From assembly GCA_016800925.1 (NCBI GenBank), contig JABCPU010000273.1, positions 26,730 to 90,729 on the forward strand: a DNA stretch of 64,000 bases, read 5' to 3'. Positions 11,249 through 22,636 of this stretch are shown here, piece by piece. Each line of letters starts with the position of its first letter. Position 1 is the first letter of the stretch. The DNA comes from Suillus spraguei. Lineage: Eukaryota > Basidiomycota > Agaricomycetes > Boletales > Suillaceae. A program made the translations under genes and the position numbers. The notes beneath the pieces are model-generated. The model made no database searches. It worked only from the letters and a program-made list of their open reading frames with translations, and was not told the DNA's origin.

Positions 11249-11634
11249 TGGGAGACAGGAGATGGGAGATGGGAGATGGGAGATGGGAGATGGGAGATGG
11301 GAGACGGGAGACGGGAGACGGGAGACAGGAGATGGGAGACGGGAGACGGGAGACGGGAGACGGGAGACGGGAGACGGGAGACGGGAGACGGGAGACGGGA
11401 GACGGGAGACGGGAGACGGGAGACGGGAGACGGGAGACGGGAGACGGGAGACGGGAGACAGGAGACAGGAGACGGGAGACGGGAGACAGGAGACAGGAGA
11501 CGGGAGACGGGAGACGGGAGATGGGAGACGGGAGACGGGAGACGGGAGACGGGAGACGGGAGACGGGAGACGGGAGACGGGAGACGGGAGACGGGAGACG
11601 GGAGACGGGAGACGGGAGACGGGAGACGGGAGAT
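11249..11634. repeat. GGGAGAC heptanucleotide minisatellite, about 55 units
   Basis: An almost unbroken array of a 7-bp unit. Most copies are GGGAGAC; a block of GGGAGAT forms the left edge and AGGAGAC/CGGAGAC-type variants occur inside. Because 7 is not a multiple of 3, every forward frame reads the same heptapeptide (GDGRRET) and the minus strand reads SPVSRLP. This explains the four long overlapping ORFs here, which I do not count as genes. Confidence 0.97.
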
Positions 11635-11892
11635 GGAACACTTGCATGATTTTGTTGTGTGACAACTTAATATTGTTGCCCCCTATCAAAACTTGACACA
11701 AAAGATTTATTCAAGTTAATAGTTTGCAGTAAATAATTTAAAAAAATCAAAATCAAATGCAATGACATGAGGATGAGATGGGCAATATAATATAAACTCA
11801 CAAAGATGGTGATGTGGTACTTTGACTTCTGTCAAAATATTGGTCAAAGTTATAATTTATTTCAAAACCTATAATCATTATTGAAGATAATT

Positions 11893-12130
11893 ATTAGGAT
11901 GATGCCAAGGCCAGAAAGCCAAGGAGAGTGCAAAGCATTCTTTTTGGCTTTCTGTGCCTTGGGCAAAAGGGAATTATTGGGATGAAGCCAAGGCCAGGAA
12001 GGCAAAAAGAGTGCGAAGCACTCTTTTTGCCTTCCTGTGCCTTGGGCAAACAGAATTATTAGGATGAAGCCAAGGCCAGGAAGCAAAAGGAGTGCGAAGC
12101 ACTCCTTTTGCTTCCTGTGCCGAAGGCACA
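11893..12130 (+). repeat. Three tandem ~82-bp units, each a near-perfect hairpin
   Basis: Hairpins occupy about 11905-11962, 11988-12045 and 12070-12126. In the middle copy, CAGGAAGGCAAAAAGAGTGC pairs fully with its complement across the loop GAA (12015-12017). An outer CCAAGGC/GCCTTGG stem is separated by a single bulged T. The third copy keeps complete inner pairing despite base changes on both sides. The first keeps pairing only if three G-U pairs are allowed on the plus strand. No coding potential is convincing. Confidence 0.85.
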
Positions 12131-14440
12131 ACGGGTGGTGGACTCTTTTGTAATTCAGATGCATTCTATGGGTATGTTTATTTTTAATATTCAACCGTAT
12201 CTCAATTACATAAATACCCAAAACCTTTCCCTTGGCGCGAAGTCACCATATGTGCTTGAATCTCATGACGTAGCTTTGTGTATCGTCACAACCATTCAAC
12301 TTCCTGAGAAGGCGTCATGGTACCCGAAATCACTGAAGCATACGTCGTCTTACAGGGCTGCTGAACGTCTCGTATTTTGTGGGATCGGTGACCCAGATCC
12401 AATTTACATCTATATCATTCCGTCAACGTGGTACTGTTCAGGTGAGCTTGTGTCATCAGCATCTTCGCAGTAATGTCAGAGTCCGATAGATCTGATGGAT
12501 GCCATGTGTAGCATGCCGCTCGGGATACTTGGCAGTGTAGAGTTGGAGTCGACGATATGTGGGCGGCACAGGAATAATTCCGTATGGTCCGACAGTACTA
12601 AGATCCAGGTCGTATTTAAAGCTTGGAAGAACTGTCAGCCGAGTTGTGACACGCTGTGCACCACAGACGTCGAATACAGCACAACAGATCGACCAGAAAG
12701 TTGACTGCCGTTAGTTGAAACGAGCCTGAGCGGTTGTCCGTTTCGACTAGCTTCGTCTAATATAAGAACAGAGAGGTTAATGTACAGGGACCGAGCGCGG
12801 GCTGTTGAATGACCATGTCATGTATCGGCTGGAGATCACATTCAGCTATTGATGCATCAATCTCAATAATCGAAATGCGATGTGACCGAACGCTGAACTG
12901 CTGATGGGAATGGAATTGAAGCGGAATGCGCGGTCCGGTGAAAAACATGGCTTGCGTGTGGCGGTTCCTTCCGAGCACTCGATATACCGTTGATTGTGCA
13001 CAAAGGGTTATTATCTTCCAGACTTCCACCCCCATTCTTTTGTATAGTGATCTCATCACAGAAATCTTGGAGAACATTAAAGGGAGATTACACTTCGAAC
13101 AAAAGCTACAACGGTTTATAAGCAAAAGGACGTGGACATCCAAGACTAGTAAGTGCACAAAACAAAGGGTTGAATTTTCGTCTTTGACACTCACTCACAG
13201 TATTCAAGATGAAAAAATTTACCCGCGGGTTCCTTCGTGGTGGTGTACTGGAACATCCGTCACCTTTCTCCCCTTTCCTAGCAGTTGTTATAGAATCGAA
13301 GCTACAGTCCGCGTTGAATCACAGTATCTGGTTCAATCGAGGACCGACTCACTGCTTAATCCATCACCTCGTCCTCATATTCATCCTCTTCCTACTCTCC
13401 CTCTTTCCAACTTTCACCGCTCGCGTTGAATGAGGAGATGGCTGGCGGGCGCCGTTCTGGATTCGACGGAACGGACGAATTTGCCCTGGTTAGTCTTTTA
13501 TCAGTCTACAAATTTTACCAGTTACTCGTTCTATTTGTAGGAGAAATTAGCTCACCACTAGCTTGAGGATTTCCGGGCACTTCCCCCTGTACTTGACCCA
13601 CAGCCCAGGAGGATAGTACCTCGAGCGCTTGTCAAGTCTGATGGCCTTTTGGCATCCGCGACATGTGACGGATGTGGGTCGTACATCCTCGGTGTACTTG
13701 TCGTTCTCAAGTTTCCGTTTTCTTTCGCCCTCTTTCTCCTTTTTCTACAACCCGCGATGACTTGATCATCGCGATCGCTGTTATCGATCCCCGATTTCTC
13801 AGGGGCGAGCTGCGGAGGACTCAGCGCGTATTGTGAGTCGTGCGGATCAATAGAATAAGATATCATTCTCAGGCTGCTACTACAGTAACAAGATATGTAG
13901 GTAACAAGATGCAAACTAGAATATCTCCAGGGCACAGCTCAAAGATAAGTCTCCTGTTGCAATCACACTCAACAAAATATTCAGTAGCACGACCTCCGAA
14001 TTCTACCAAACCGGTAATCAAGGTGTACTTGATCTTTCAAGGACAGACAGACTTACTCTCGAAAATAGCTTGGCAGTGCTGTGCAGCTTGAAAGATTCAT
14101 AACCTCTCCAGCGCTCAGACTCAGGTACAAAAGATCCAGCAGGACAGGAACAGCCATGTTCAAGGAATGCGCTAAAGATATGTACAGGTTGGTGTGTGAT
14201 AATGTCAATGTTGACACTGAGGACTCGTGCGCATGTGAATCTGAATGTGACTGGTGTTAGTTGCTGATCTGTGGCGGCGGCAAGGAAAGTATTACCCCCA
14301 GAAGTCGGCACTTTCACAAAAATTGAATTTCTAGTTACTTGAACACAAAATTCTTAACATAGATGTCATTCTCTCTCTAATACAACTCGTTACGAGGTTG
14401 AACGGATACGTTTGAAGCAGAATTGAGCGAGATAGTTGAA
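12131..14440. other. No recognised gene
   Basis: ORFs at 12108-12473, 12926-13429, 13209-13433, 13558-13935 (minus) and 14018-14317 (minus) show no familiar domain, and they conflict with one another. On the plus strand, 13438-13760 could read MAGGRRSGFDGTDEFAL, an intron (13489 to about 13540), then a Cys-containing stretch (SDGLLASATCDGCGSYILGV). A stop codon follows the acceptor directly, so I treat this as a decayed exon at best. Confidence 0.3.
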
Positions 14441-15165
14441 AGTGCCGAAGTCACGCAGAAATGTCACCTGCCGATATGTGCCATGACGGAGTTTCAATAC
14501 TGCACACACCAGTGCCGACTGGTGCTGTGGTGTGCTGATCCGCCTTCGGAAGTCTATCAGCGGTAGACAGGGAAAGCTGCGAGCCTCGTCAGACCCTACA
14601 AATGAGTCATGTATTCAAGCTGCAATTCAGGGAATTGCAAATGGGCTATACAGATCTATTGCAGAATGAGCTACATTACATCATATCATTAGGAACGAGA
14701 GCGCACCATGTGAAGCACATTCTCAATGACGCTGAATGTCTAAAGTCACTGTTCACATTCATAGCCAAAACGAAAAGATTCGAGCCAACCTTCGGAGACG
14801 TATCACCACCAAAGGACAAGAACGACAAAAACAGCTAGACGCACCCCAATCCCTGTAACAACCCCCCCTTTCACCTTAAGCTGGTGTTAACGTCCGCGCC
14901 TCGGCCAGGACATTGAACACGACCCAACATCCACGGACACGCACATATGCATCAATTAGAGTAAATACCGCATGTAATGTCTATCATAGGGCTCCGCCCC
15001 AACGGACACAAAACAAGGATTCAAAAAAAAAAAAAAAAAAACATCATATCATGTGATCATGCGCTCATGTCATCTGACCTCCTCGCACTCTTAATTGACT
15101 GCCGAGCTGACTGGCCTATGTGACATGTCGTGACTTACAGTGACATTTGCGTGACTGCCGACTTC
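14441..15165. mobile_element. Possible small DNA element with inverted ends around the LINE fragment
   Basis: Around 14441-14475 the word GTCACGCAGAAATGTCAC is mirrored near 15133-15165 as the reverse complement of GTCACGCAAATGTCAC. The left flank also resembles sequence inside the pogo-like element (9076-9130: TGTCACCTGCCG...GGAGTTTCAA). This suggests a diverged relative of that element into which the LINE 3' end was inserted. The ends are not sharply defined and no target duplication was found. Confidence 0.35.
14602..15043 (+). mobile_element. 3' end of a 5'-truncated LINE, with poly(A) tail
   Basis: The 78-codon ORF 14602-14838 reads ...LGTRAHHVKHILNDAECLKS LFTFIAKTKRFEPTFGDV..., resembling the extreme C-terminus of basidiomycete non-LTR retrotransposon polyproteins. 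It is followed by about 185 bp of 3' untranslated sequence (including GGGCTCCGCCC at 14990-15000) and a run of about 19 A at 15025-15043. A protein C-terminus, short UTR and poly(A) tract in this order are what 5'-truncated LINE insertions leave. The family call is from memory. Confidence 0.5.
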
Positions 15166-15591
15166 TGGCGAATGCACAGTACTTATGGAGCAACAAACAG
15201 GTTGTTTATTAACCAAACAACTAATAATACGGGACTTTGAGTCTGAATTGACACGAGCAAGTTACTTGCGAAATCCTCACGAGTACCTTTCTATCATAAA
15301 TCTGGATCTGTTAGACTGTGCGAGGACAGTGACGAGCCTTTATGATAAAGATTATTGCAAGATATACGAGTACTGTGTATAAGAGGTTTCCGACATCGTC
15401 GCGGTGTTTGAAATCGCGTTTGATTTGAATGTAGAAAGGGGGTCCTGTCGCTTGCCCCGATATCAATCTAGACCTGACATTTGACATTTGCACGTTAGCA
15501 TGAGATGTTTAGAACATAGATATAGATTGTGTTCGAAACACTGCCGGAAGTCATCCAATGAAGTGGTGCACAGCCACTATAAGGGCTGATA

Positions 15592-16542
15592 GATGTTACA
15601 AAAATGGTCAACAAAGTTCCCAACATCCGCTACGCTCATGTCCCCTTGCGTTCTAGCTTCACCGGCTTTACATAGGCAGTTACCGGTACAGCGATGCCAG
15701 ATACCACTCAAAAACACTCTGTATGGTTCAAACTCTTCGACCTTCATCTCACCCTTCACAGAAGCCTGAGATTCAGAAAACGTCCGAGTCACCAACTAAA
15801 TTCGCGCCATGGCCCAAGGAGCGGCGGTATATAGTTTCGCTAGCACAGACATGGCTTTCCTGATGACTGGTTTTGGCATATCTTCTATGTATAATTGTGT
15901 TATCCAAAACCACATCGACGGCAATATACTGACCAAGGCCGATAGAGTTTTCTTGATTTTGACTGCACAAGTCTGGATCTATTTCTGGAGACGTAGAATC
16001 CGATCTCAGGAAACCAGGCAGAGAAAAGCCCTCGTATGAATTTACGTTGCATATCGCAGGCTAATCGCTGACAATGCAGAACAGGTTGCCCTCATCTGGT
16101 AAATATATCTAATTATGCATGCAGCAGTTGACGGAAAGATTGACCTTACGTTACAGGTCAATGCAAGCTGCTCAAATGTGAGTCCCTGTGGAAAATGTAT
16201 GCACAGGTTGTTGGAAGTCCTGCTAGGGCAATTACTGCTTTGATCTCGCGCGTTCATACCATGGAGTTCGAGGATAGATCCCATTTCATGGGCCATACGA
16301 TGATGTTAGTATCATCGGTGACTCGTCAAGGCGATTTCTGACGGAACGACAGAAAATGGATGCTTTACACCGGAATAGGTGTAAGTGGACTTTTCCCCCC
16401 CGGTCTCGACCTCATTAGGATCACTGTCAGTCCACAGTCCTCGACCACGTCCCTTGTGCACGGCGTTTTCATACGTAGAATTTTCATACGTACGTGCTAC
16501 CAACTTACTACTATCATGTTTCTTTCTGATGCGCACATGAAG
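15592..16542. repeat. Right arm of the ~0.95-kb inverted duplication
   Basis: Reverse-complement partner of 1-957. It contains the 5' part of the DUF6534-like gene and about 200 bp upstream of its ATG. Confidence 0.85.
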
Positions 16543-17573
16543 TTGAAAAGAGTCTCTATGGTAGACGGAGAATTTCATTCGTTTTGGTAGGCACTTTATT
16601 TGGCTGACTCGGAAGATAGCGACTAATTGGGCCAATCAGATTGCATTTTGTTTCATGGAGCTAGGTGCGGTACCTTATCCTACAATGAATAATCGCTACT
16701 TAATCGCTGAAAATAGTTTTTGGTCTTCTTGGTGCAATCTGCATGTAGGTCCAATTTCATCAGTGTCGGCGTTTATCAAATACAGGAAACAGCTCCCAAC
16801 TGCGTGATTATCCTAACGACAATGCCATGGTTATTGTAAGTTTATTCTACCTTTAATCGGGATGCAATTCACAAGAATCAAGTGGTCTATTTCGATCTCG
16901 CTTGGTTGTTCAGTAATCAATGATGTTCTTATCGCTGGAACTTTGGCCTATATTCTCCACAAACACAGGACTGTATTCGCAAGGTGATTAACTAATTCAA
17001 GTATGAAATTAACCTCTGTAATTGACCGTGTCGGTGCTCAGAATGAACCAAATGATCACGAGACTCATCATATTCTGCTCGCAAACGGGTTTGATTACAA
17101 CGTAAATTCCTCGGCATTGACGCATGATGTGTGTATACTCACTGTGTCCGGTGTAGTGTAGCAGCATCCATTACTATAGGAGTTGTGAGTGCTTCATCTC
17201 GTGCGTTAACCACGACTCTGACCAAGATGCAGTGGATAGTTCGCCGTTTCAATATTAACCACCTATATATGAGTTTTCCTACTGGAGGCTGTGAGAGTCT
17301 TGTCGTCATCGACTCGAGTATACAGAATGTTCTGATGTCCTGGCTTGACAGTATATGCTACGTGTCTTCTCGCCAAGTGAGTCGGTCTCAGCGGAAATAG
17401 AAGAGCCTACTGATACCTTGTTTAGCTTTATCGCTCGGGAATCCTACCTGCAGCCACAGACAGTCCACGAAATCGAAGATTTCGGAATCAGTTTTGCACG
17501 TTCTACGGGGGTGATTCATGTGGACTTACCAGGCAATCACTCCGGGTATCAGGAAACAATGATAAAGTAAGGA
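15809..17573 (+). pseudogene. Probable DUF6534-type multi-pass membrane protein gene, status uncertain
   Basis: An ATG at 15809 begins MAQGAAVYSFAS, then a hydrophobic helix (MAFLMTGFGISSMYNC). A possible intron (about 15897-15966) leads to VWIYFWRRRIRSQ, like the QVYIYY motif that follows TM1 in DUF6533/6534 proteins. At about 16863-16985 the plus strand reads ...SVINDVLIAGTLAYILHKHR..., matching the hallmark 'VNDVLIAGTLCYFLH..RT' segment of that family, followed by a GT donor. The C-terminal part may be the frame 17355-17573. The stretch between (16040-16860) has no clean exon series, and the ORF on the opposite strand (16312-16635) is a shadow. A role is not known for the family. The gene may be damaged. 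Confidence 0.4.
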
Positions 17574-17577
17574 GGAA

Positions 17578-17866
17578 CAGATTCCTCGAAAGCGCCTTCT
17601 TGTTGAGTCGAGTCGCTATAATCCTTTGGGCATAATACTACCGTCTCGGTGTTATCGTAATTACCTAGAATCAAGTTGTCGTCGCAAGTATGTGTAGGAA
17701 ATTGGTAGGAAATCATTTTTGTAAAATTTGTCAGCAGCAGTGGCTGAGCTGAGAACCACATTCAAGTGCGCACGATCTCTTCCAGTGACAGACTTTCGTG
17801 GAGACAGCACTATCGCAGATCTTTTATACAGTCTTTACTCGCTCACGATCGCCAGCTACCCCAATC
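17578..17866 (+). promoter_or_regulatory. Upstream region of the TMA46-like gene
   Basis: This 289-bp gap separates the preceding gene remnant from the TMA46 ATG. There is a TTTTATACAG stretch at 17822-17831, about 40 bp before the ATG, which might serve as a weak TATA-like element. No other motif stands out. Confidence 0.3.
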
Positions 17867-19293
17867 ATGCCTCCAAAGAAGCAGAATGCACCTTCAGGTT
17901 CGAAGGTCAAGGAGGACAAGGTAGATCATCATGCGGCTGCATCTCAGGAAAGAACTGATTAATTAGTTACTTCACGAAGACTTTTGGCATGAAGAATGTA
18001 GGCACATTCATACACTTCGTGTCGACGTTTTTCCTGACCGTGCACTCAGAAAAATAAGTCTGCCAAGGTCCAGAAGCAAGTGCAGATCTTGCAGCAGCAA
18101 CAAGCTATGACCGGGAAGTCCAAGGAAGCAGTTGCAAAGGAGAAAGAAAAGGAACTGCGCGAGAAAGCGAAACTCGAGGAGGAGAAACGCAGGAAAGAGG
18201 AAGCTGCTATGTTCAAGCCTGTTCAGACACAGAAGGTACCTTTTGGAGTCGACCCCAAAACGGTGCTTTGCGCTTTCTACAAAGCTGGAAACTGTGAGAA
18301 GGGTAATAAGTGCAAGTTCAGCCATGACCTCAACGTTGGCCGCAAGGTGGAGAAGAAGAATTTGTATGAAGATAACAGGGAAGACAAGATGAAAGGTACA
18401 GTGTTTACGAGTCAACTGGCTGAGTCTCTCATCGTGTCCCTGATCAGATACTATGGAGAACTGGGACGAAGAGAAGCTACGGAATGTAGTCCTATCGAAG
18501 CACGGGAATCCTAGAACAACGACAGACGTGGGTCGGGATGCATCACCACTCGGACCTCTACTCAATGTAGGTATAGATCGTGTGCAAATTTTTTATCGAG
18601 GCCATCGAGACTCAAAAGTAAGGAAATTTCAACTCTGCAGGTTGACTGACTTACAATCATTTTCTTTCAAGGTTTGGGTGGTTCTGGGAATGCCCCAATG
18701 GAAGTGAAAAGTGCCAATATAGGCACGCCTTACCTCCTGGGTTCGTGCTCAGATCGGAACGCAAGGCAGCTGAGGAGGCGGCCAAAGCCAACACTATCAG
18801 TCTTGAAGATTTCCTTGAAATTCAGGTGAGTGTGTTCAAGGAGTAACGCAATTCTCCAAGGATCTCACGTTGCGAAATTATAGCGCCACAAACTAGGTTC
18901 AAATTTAACTCCGGTCACTCCAGAGACTTTCGCGATATGGAAGAAAACTAGAATGGACAAGAAAGAGGCCGAGGCAGACGCATTGCGGAAAGCGAAAGAG
19001 ACGCAACATGCGGCTGGTAAGAACTCGGGCATGAGTGGACGAGATTTGGTGCGTAGTGACAGGATGACACGCAAACATACCCTATCAACTCAAGAGAATT
19101 CTAGTTCCAATACAATCCAGAATGGTTCGAAGACGACGAAGAAGAAACCGAAGACTGGGATTTATCGGTATATCGTCGGGAGCAGGGTGACTCGGAAGAT
19201 ATTTCAAGGGTTGAAGACGACGTTCAAAACGTCAGGATATATGATGACGATGGAGATAGCGATTCTGGAGGGCCGTTATCGGATAGCACGTAG
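17867..19293 (+). CDS. TMA46: TMA46/ZC3H15 (DFRP1)-like CCCH zinc-finger protein, eight exons
   Basis: Exons: 17867-17920, 17980-17997, 18050-18395, 18448-18527, 18577-18617, 18672-18825, 18884-19048 and 19105-19293. All have GT..AG introns of 49-59 nt and matching phases, giving 348 residues (yeast Tma46 is about 345). It starts [18 protein letters not shown]; a Lys/Glu-rich coiled coil spans about 35-80. The first CCCH finger is [19 protein letters not shown] (C-x7-C-x5-C-x3-H), preceded by [10 protein letters not shown]. The second is the CKFF...[14 protein letters not shown] region. A conserved segment follows ([20 protein letters not shown], then [15 protein letters not shown]), and the tail is acidic ([10 protein letters not shown]). 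The family binds and stabilises the ribosome-associated GTPase Rbg1/DRG1. No damage is seen, so it is very likely functional. Exon 2 is an 18-nt microexon. Confidence 0.95.
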
Positions 19294-19546
19294 GATATGT
19301 TATTGTGTACTTTGCTTTAGGAAGTCATACTTGCATTCACCCCCCGTCGCTTGGCTATTCCGGAGTCTATTTACATTCAGGGTTGACGCCTATTTTTAAA
19401 GTCGGTTAATTTGCGTGACCGCCAAGTTCAACGTTCTGACTCGGAAGACCCGAATTTAATCAACGTTGAACTTTTGCCTCTTTAAACATTTATTTCTCTA
19501 TTTGCAAGTCGACTCTTCCTATAGTTCAAACTCTTAGTATACAAAA

Positions 19547-22202
19547 ATGTCTCGCATTCCTCAACCATCTCAACGTCCAACGGTGAAGACGGCGCTCGTG
19601 CCCCCTTCTCGCTCAAGAGCCCCGTCGCCGTCCAAGCCTACCCCAAGTGTATCTTCCCCTCGCGTGAGGACTAATCAGTCCCCAAATCTCCGTCTAAGGC
19701 TATCCGTAGGCCACCGCCCGTCGAAAATGAGCCGCCCGTTCCCAAAATAACATTGAGCATCAAGGAAGCTGTCGCTCTGAAGCGAGCAGAAGCCAGAAAG
19801 GCCGTATCTACTCGAGTAGGCCTTGGCAATAGTGCAGGCTTTGGTAATTTTGAGACCCTCGAAGATGCAGATCCAGTGGCAGCGAAGAAGGATGAAGAGG
19901 AAACACCCGAATTAGGGAGGTGGTCCGTAAAAGAAACAATTGAACGTGCTCGGAGCACAGGTGAGTGGATGTGATTCATGCTGAATGCGTGCCGCTGATC
20001 AGACAAGGTCATTATTGCAGGTACCATCAATTTGTCCTCTCGCTCTTTACCATGCATTCCTTCTGCTTTGTTTAACATTCATTTGGGAGTAACTCCCGAC
20101 CCACTGAAGTCAGCAGCTTCAGAGCCACCCATATCGCCCTCCATGGACGGTTCAAGTTCGTCCAGGCGGACTGGCCAACGAGAAGGTCCAGCGTGGTTTG
20201 AAGCCCAAGACTTGCACGTACTCAAAGCGTGGAATAACGATATTATCGAAATACAGCACGAAATCTCTCTCTTTGGATCATTGAAGACCGTTGATGTGAG
20301 TGTTTACTACGTCCTCCCACGATATATGGTATTTATGTGGTCCATTGCAAGTTACATCAAAACAAGATTGTTCTCCTACCTGATACCTTCGCCGACCTTA
20401 CGGCTTTAACTATCCTAGATCTTTCTCATAACTCCCTCACTACGCTACCTTCAAATATCTTCGCATTACCCAATCTCACGGTCATGAACCTGTCCCATAA
20501 CGCCCTCAGCGAGCTCTCCTTTGGTGCCCCGTTCTCGAAGTCTTCCTCGCGCAAAGCGTGGAACAATACCTTGAGTTCCGGAGGATTCTTTGGTCCTGTC
20601 ATTACAAGAGCCTCGTCGCCACTGCCACGCCTTTCTGTCCTGGATGTGTCTCATAATAAACTCACCGCTTCCACCATAGACCATGCCAATCTGCCTCCGT
20701 TGATAACGAAAGCCAACTTTGCCGCAAATCCTCTGGCTTTAGGAGACTCTAACTCCACACCCGCTTTGATTCGAGCCCTCAGTCACTTGGAACATCTCAA
20801 GGAACTTCACTGTGAAACCGCCGACATCGGCGATGATGCCTTCCTCAGCAACTTATCCGCTTCGGAAAGTCATTGTTGTTTCCCTCGGTTACAGATCCTT
20901 GACATGGGTGAAACTCGGGCTACCATGGAAGGCTTGCAATCTGCGTTATCTGAGCTGAAGCAGGATATCACGTATGATTTTACTACTGAAGAGCCTCCCG
21001 AAGGCACTCTGAGGGTGTCTATCGGCAAAAAGGTTGTTCGGGAACCTTGGGAGCTAGAGGCGGAGAGAAGGGTGAAGAACCGCGTGTCTAAAAATGCGAT
21101 AAGTACGGAAAGCACCGGTGATCCCAGCAAAACAGACATAGGCCACAATAATACAGATGTCGTCAAGGAGGCTTGGGAGATCGAAGCAGAACAGGGTTTG
21201 CTAACAGAAGGTGGGCGTCGACGGGCAAGAGCGGCGGTGGTAACGTCTGCAGTAGATATTACAGCACCTCTGAACCCGAGTTCCCTTATCGGACACGGAC
21301 ACCCGCCCACGTCTCCTAGCACCTCGCAATCATCATCGACCGCAAGTTTAACGAACCCTCAATACTACAATGCTGCTACTCAAACACTCACTTTACCCTC
21401 GCTCTCAGCTCCGACAAAGTGTCATGCTCGGTCCTTCTCTTTAGCAACTCCATTCTCAAGTCCACTGTCCTCTCAAGGCAAAACAGATTTTGCTCTGCCT
21501 ACACCGGCACTTCCCCTTGTCGCCATATCAGCTCAACCGTTCGCACAGACGCTCAAGATTCTCGTGCTGAGCAACCGCAAATTCGATCTTTGTGTTTCCC
21601 TCCCAACCACTGGCGAGGTCTTACTTCCAAGCCTGGAGGAACTCGTTCTGGAAGGGTGTGGATTCGGTGATCAGGTCTCCGTGACACGTCAAGCTGACAC
21701 GGGAACTGCCACTTCTCCGCGCTCGAATGATACATTTCTGCCTTTATTGATGCGCGTTTTCCCGAGTCTGCGGACATTGGATCTATCTTACAATGCTCTT
21801 ACGTCAGCTTCGCTGCAGCAGGACGTTCTGTCTTCCCTCATCCTGGCTGATAACTCCAATGCTCGTAAAGGTCTCAGGCATCTCAGACTCCGTGGTAATA
21901 GAATCGACGCACTTGATGCTTTCCAGGGCATCGCAGAACTGTTCAAAGGTAACCGTTCGGTGCCCGATTGGAAACTAGAGGAACTGGACCTCAGAGACAA
22001 TGAGATTTCCAAGCTTCCTGCAGAACTTGGTCTTTTGCCTCTGGATGTCTTCTTGGTGGATGGTAACTTGTGAGTAGTTCGGTGTGCGTTGATTGTATAG
22101 TGATGCTTACGTGCTTGGTAGGTTCGTATACCCCAGAGGAGGGTTTGGGAAAGGGAAGGGACGAGGGGCCTTCTTAGCTGGTTGAGAGGTCGCTTGGAAT
22201 GA
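19547..22202 (+). CDS. Leucine-rich-repeat protein, four exons, two apparent single-base deletions
   Basis: Exons: 19547-19960, 20021-20295, 20352-22069 and 22122-22202. The N-terminus (MSRIPQPSQRP...) is Ser/Pro-rich. LRRs begin at TINLSSRSLPCIPSALFNIH and continue with KTVDLHQNKIVLLPDTFADL, LTILDLSHNSLTTLPSNIFA and further repeats to LEELDLRDNEISKLPAELGL near the C-terminus. A low-complexity linker sits in the middle (about 21000-21550). The layout resembles LRRC40-like intracellular proteins. The frame breaks at the C-run 19680-19683, where one extra base restores SPKSPSKAIRRPPPVENEPP. It breaks again at 22123-22126, where one extra base gives RIPQRRVWEREGTRGLLSWL to 22202. With both restored the length is 830 codons. 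As written, the C-terminus would read FVYPRGG... and stop at 22185. The breaks could be sequencing errors or real mutations. Confidence 0.8.
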
Positions 22203-22636
22203 TACCCACACTGATGTGACTCCGTGCATCAGTTTTTCTTAGTCTAATAGCGATGATGTTGATGTTCTGCTGCTGTCTTTAAATTGCAAGCTGAGGGTGC
22301 AAACTTTTGATCCAGTGACTTATTGAGTGGCCCAAGCTTTCAGTTCGGAGGTCTCACCTTACTGAAAAGGGAGACTAGGCGTGTTTCAAGTTGCTTGTGT
22401 GTCAGTGCAATATTGAATGTTGCGTGATGGGTAAGTCTGCCACTGGTGACAATATTGATTCTGAAAGGCTCTAAGGCAAGCTGCTACGCGGCAGGCCAAC
22501 GGAAAGAAGGACCAATAGAGATATGCAGAATATTGGCATAAATATCATCGGAACGTATAGCAAATAATTTAACTAAATACTACGACGGAAATGTTTGCCC
22601 GGACCTATAAGACTCAAATGTTGGGCAAACCTCGCG
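22203..22636. other. 3' flank of the LRR gene, nothing else seen
   Basis: Non-coding by inspection. No repeat or RNA gene recognised. Confidence 0.3.

Noticed and set aside
11223..11701. Four long overlapping ORFs (128-162 codons) on both strands
   Set aside because: They exist only because a 7-bp unit without stop codons is repeated; the peptides are pure heptapeptide repeats.
12926..13429. 167-codon plus ORF as a gene
   Set aside because: No recognisable domain, no conserved splice or start context, and conflicting ORFs on the other strand.
18008..18565. 185-codon minus ORF
   Set aside because: Antisense shadow of the TMA46 gene, crossing its introns.
20870..21322. 150-codon minus ORF
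   Set aside because: Antisense shadow of the LRR gene's large exon.
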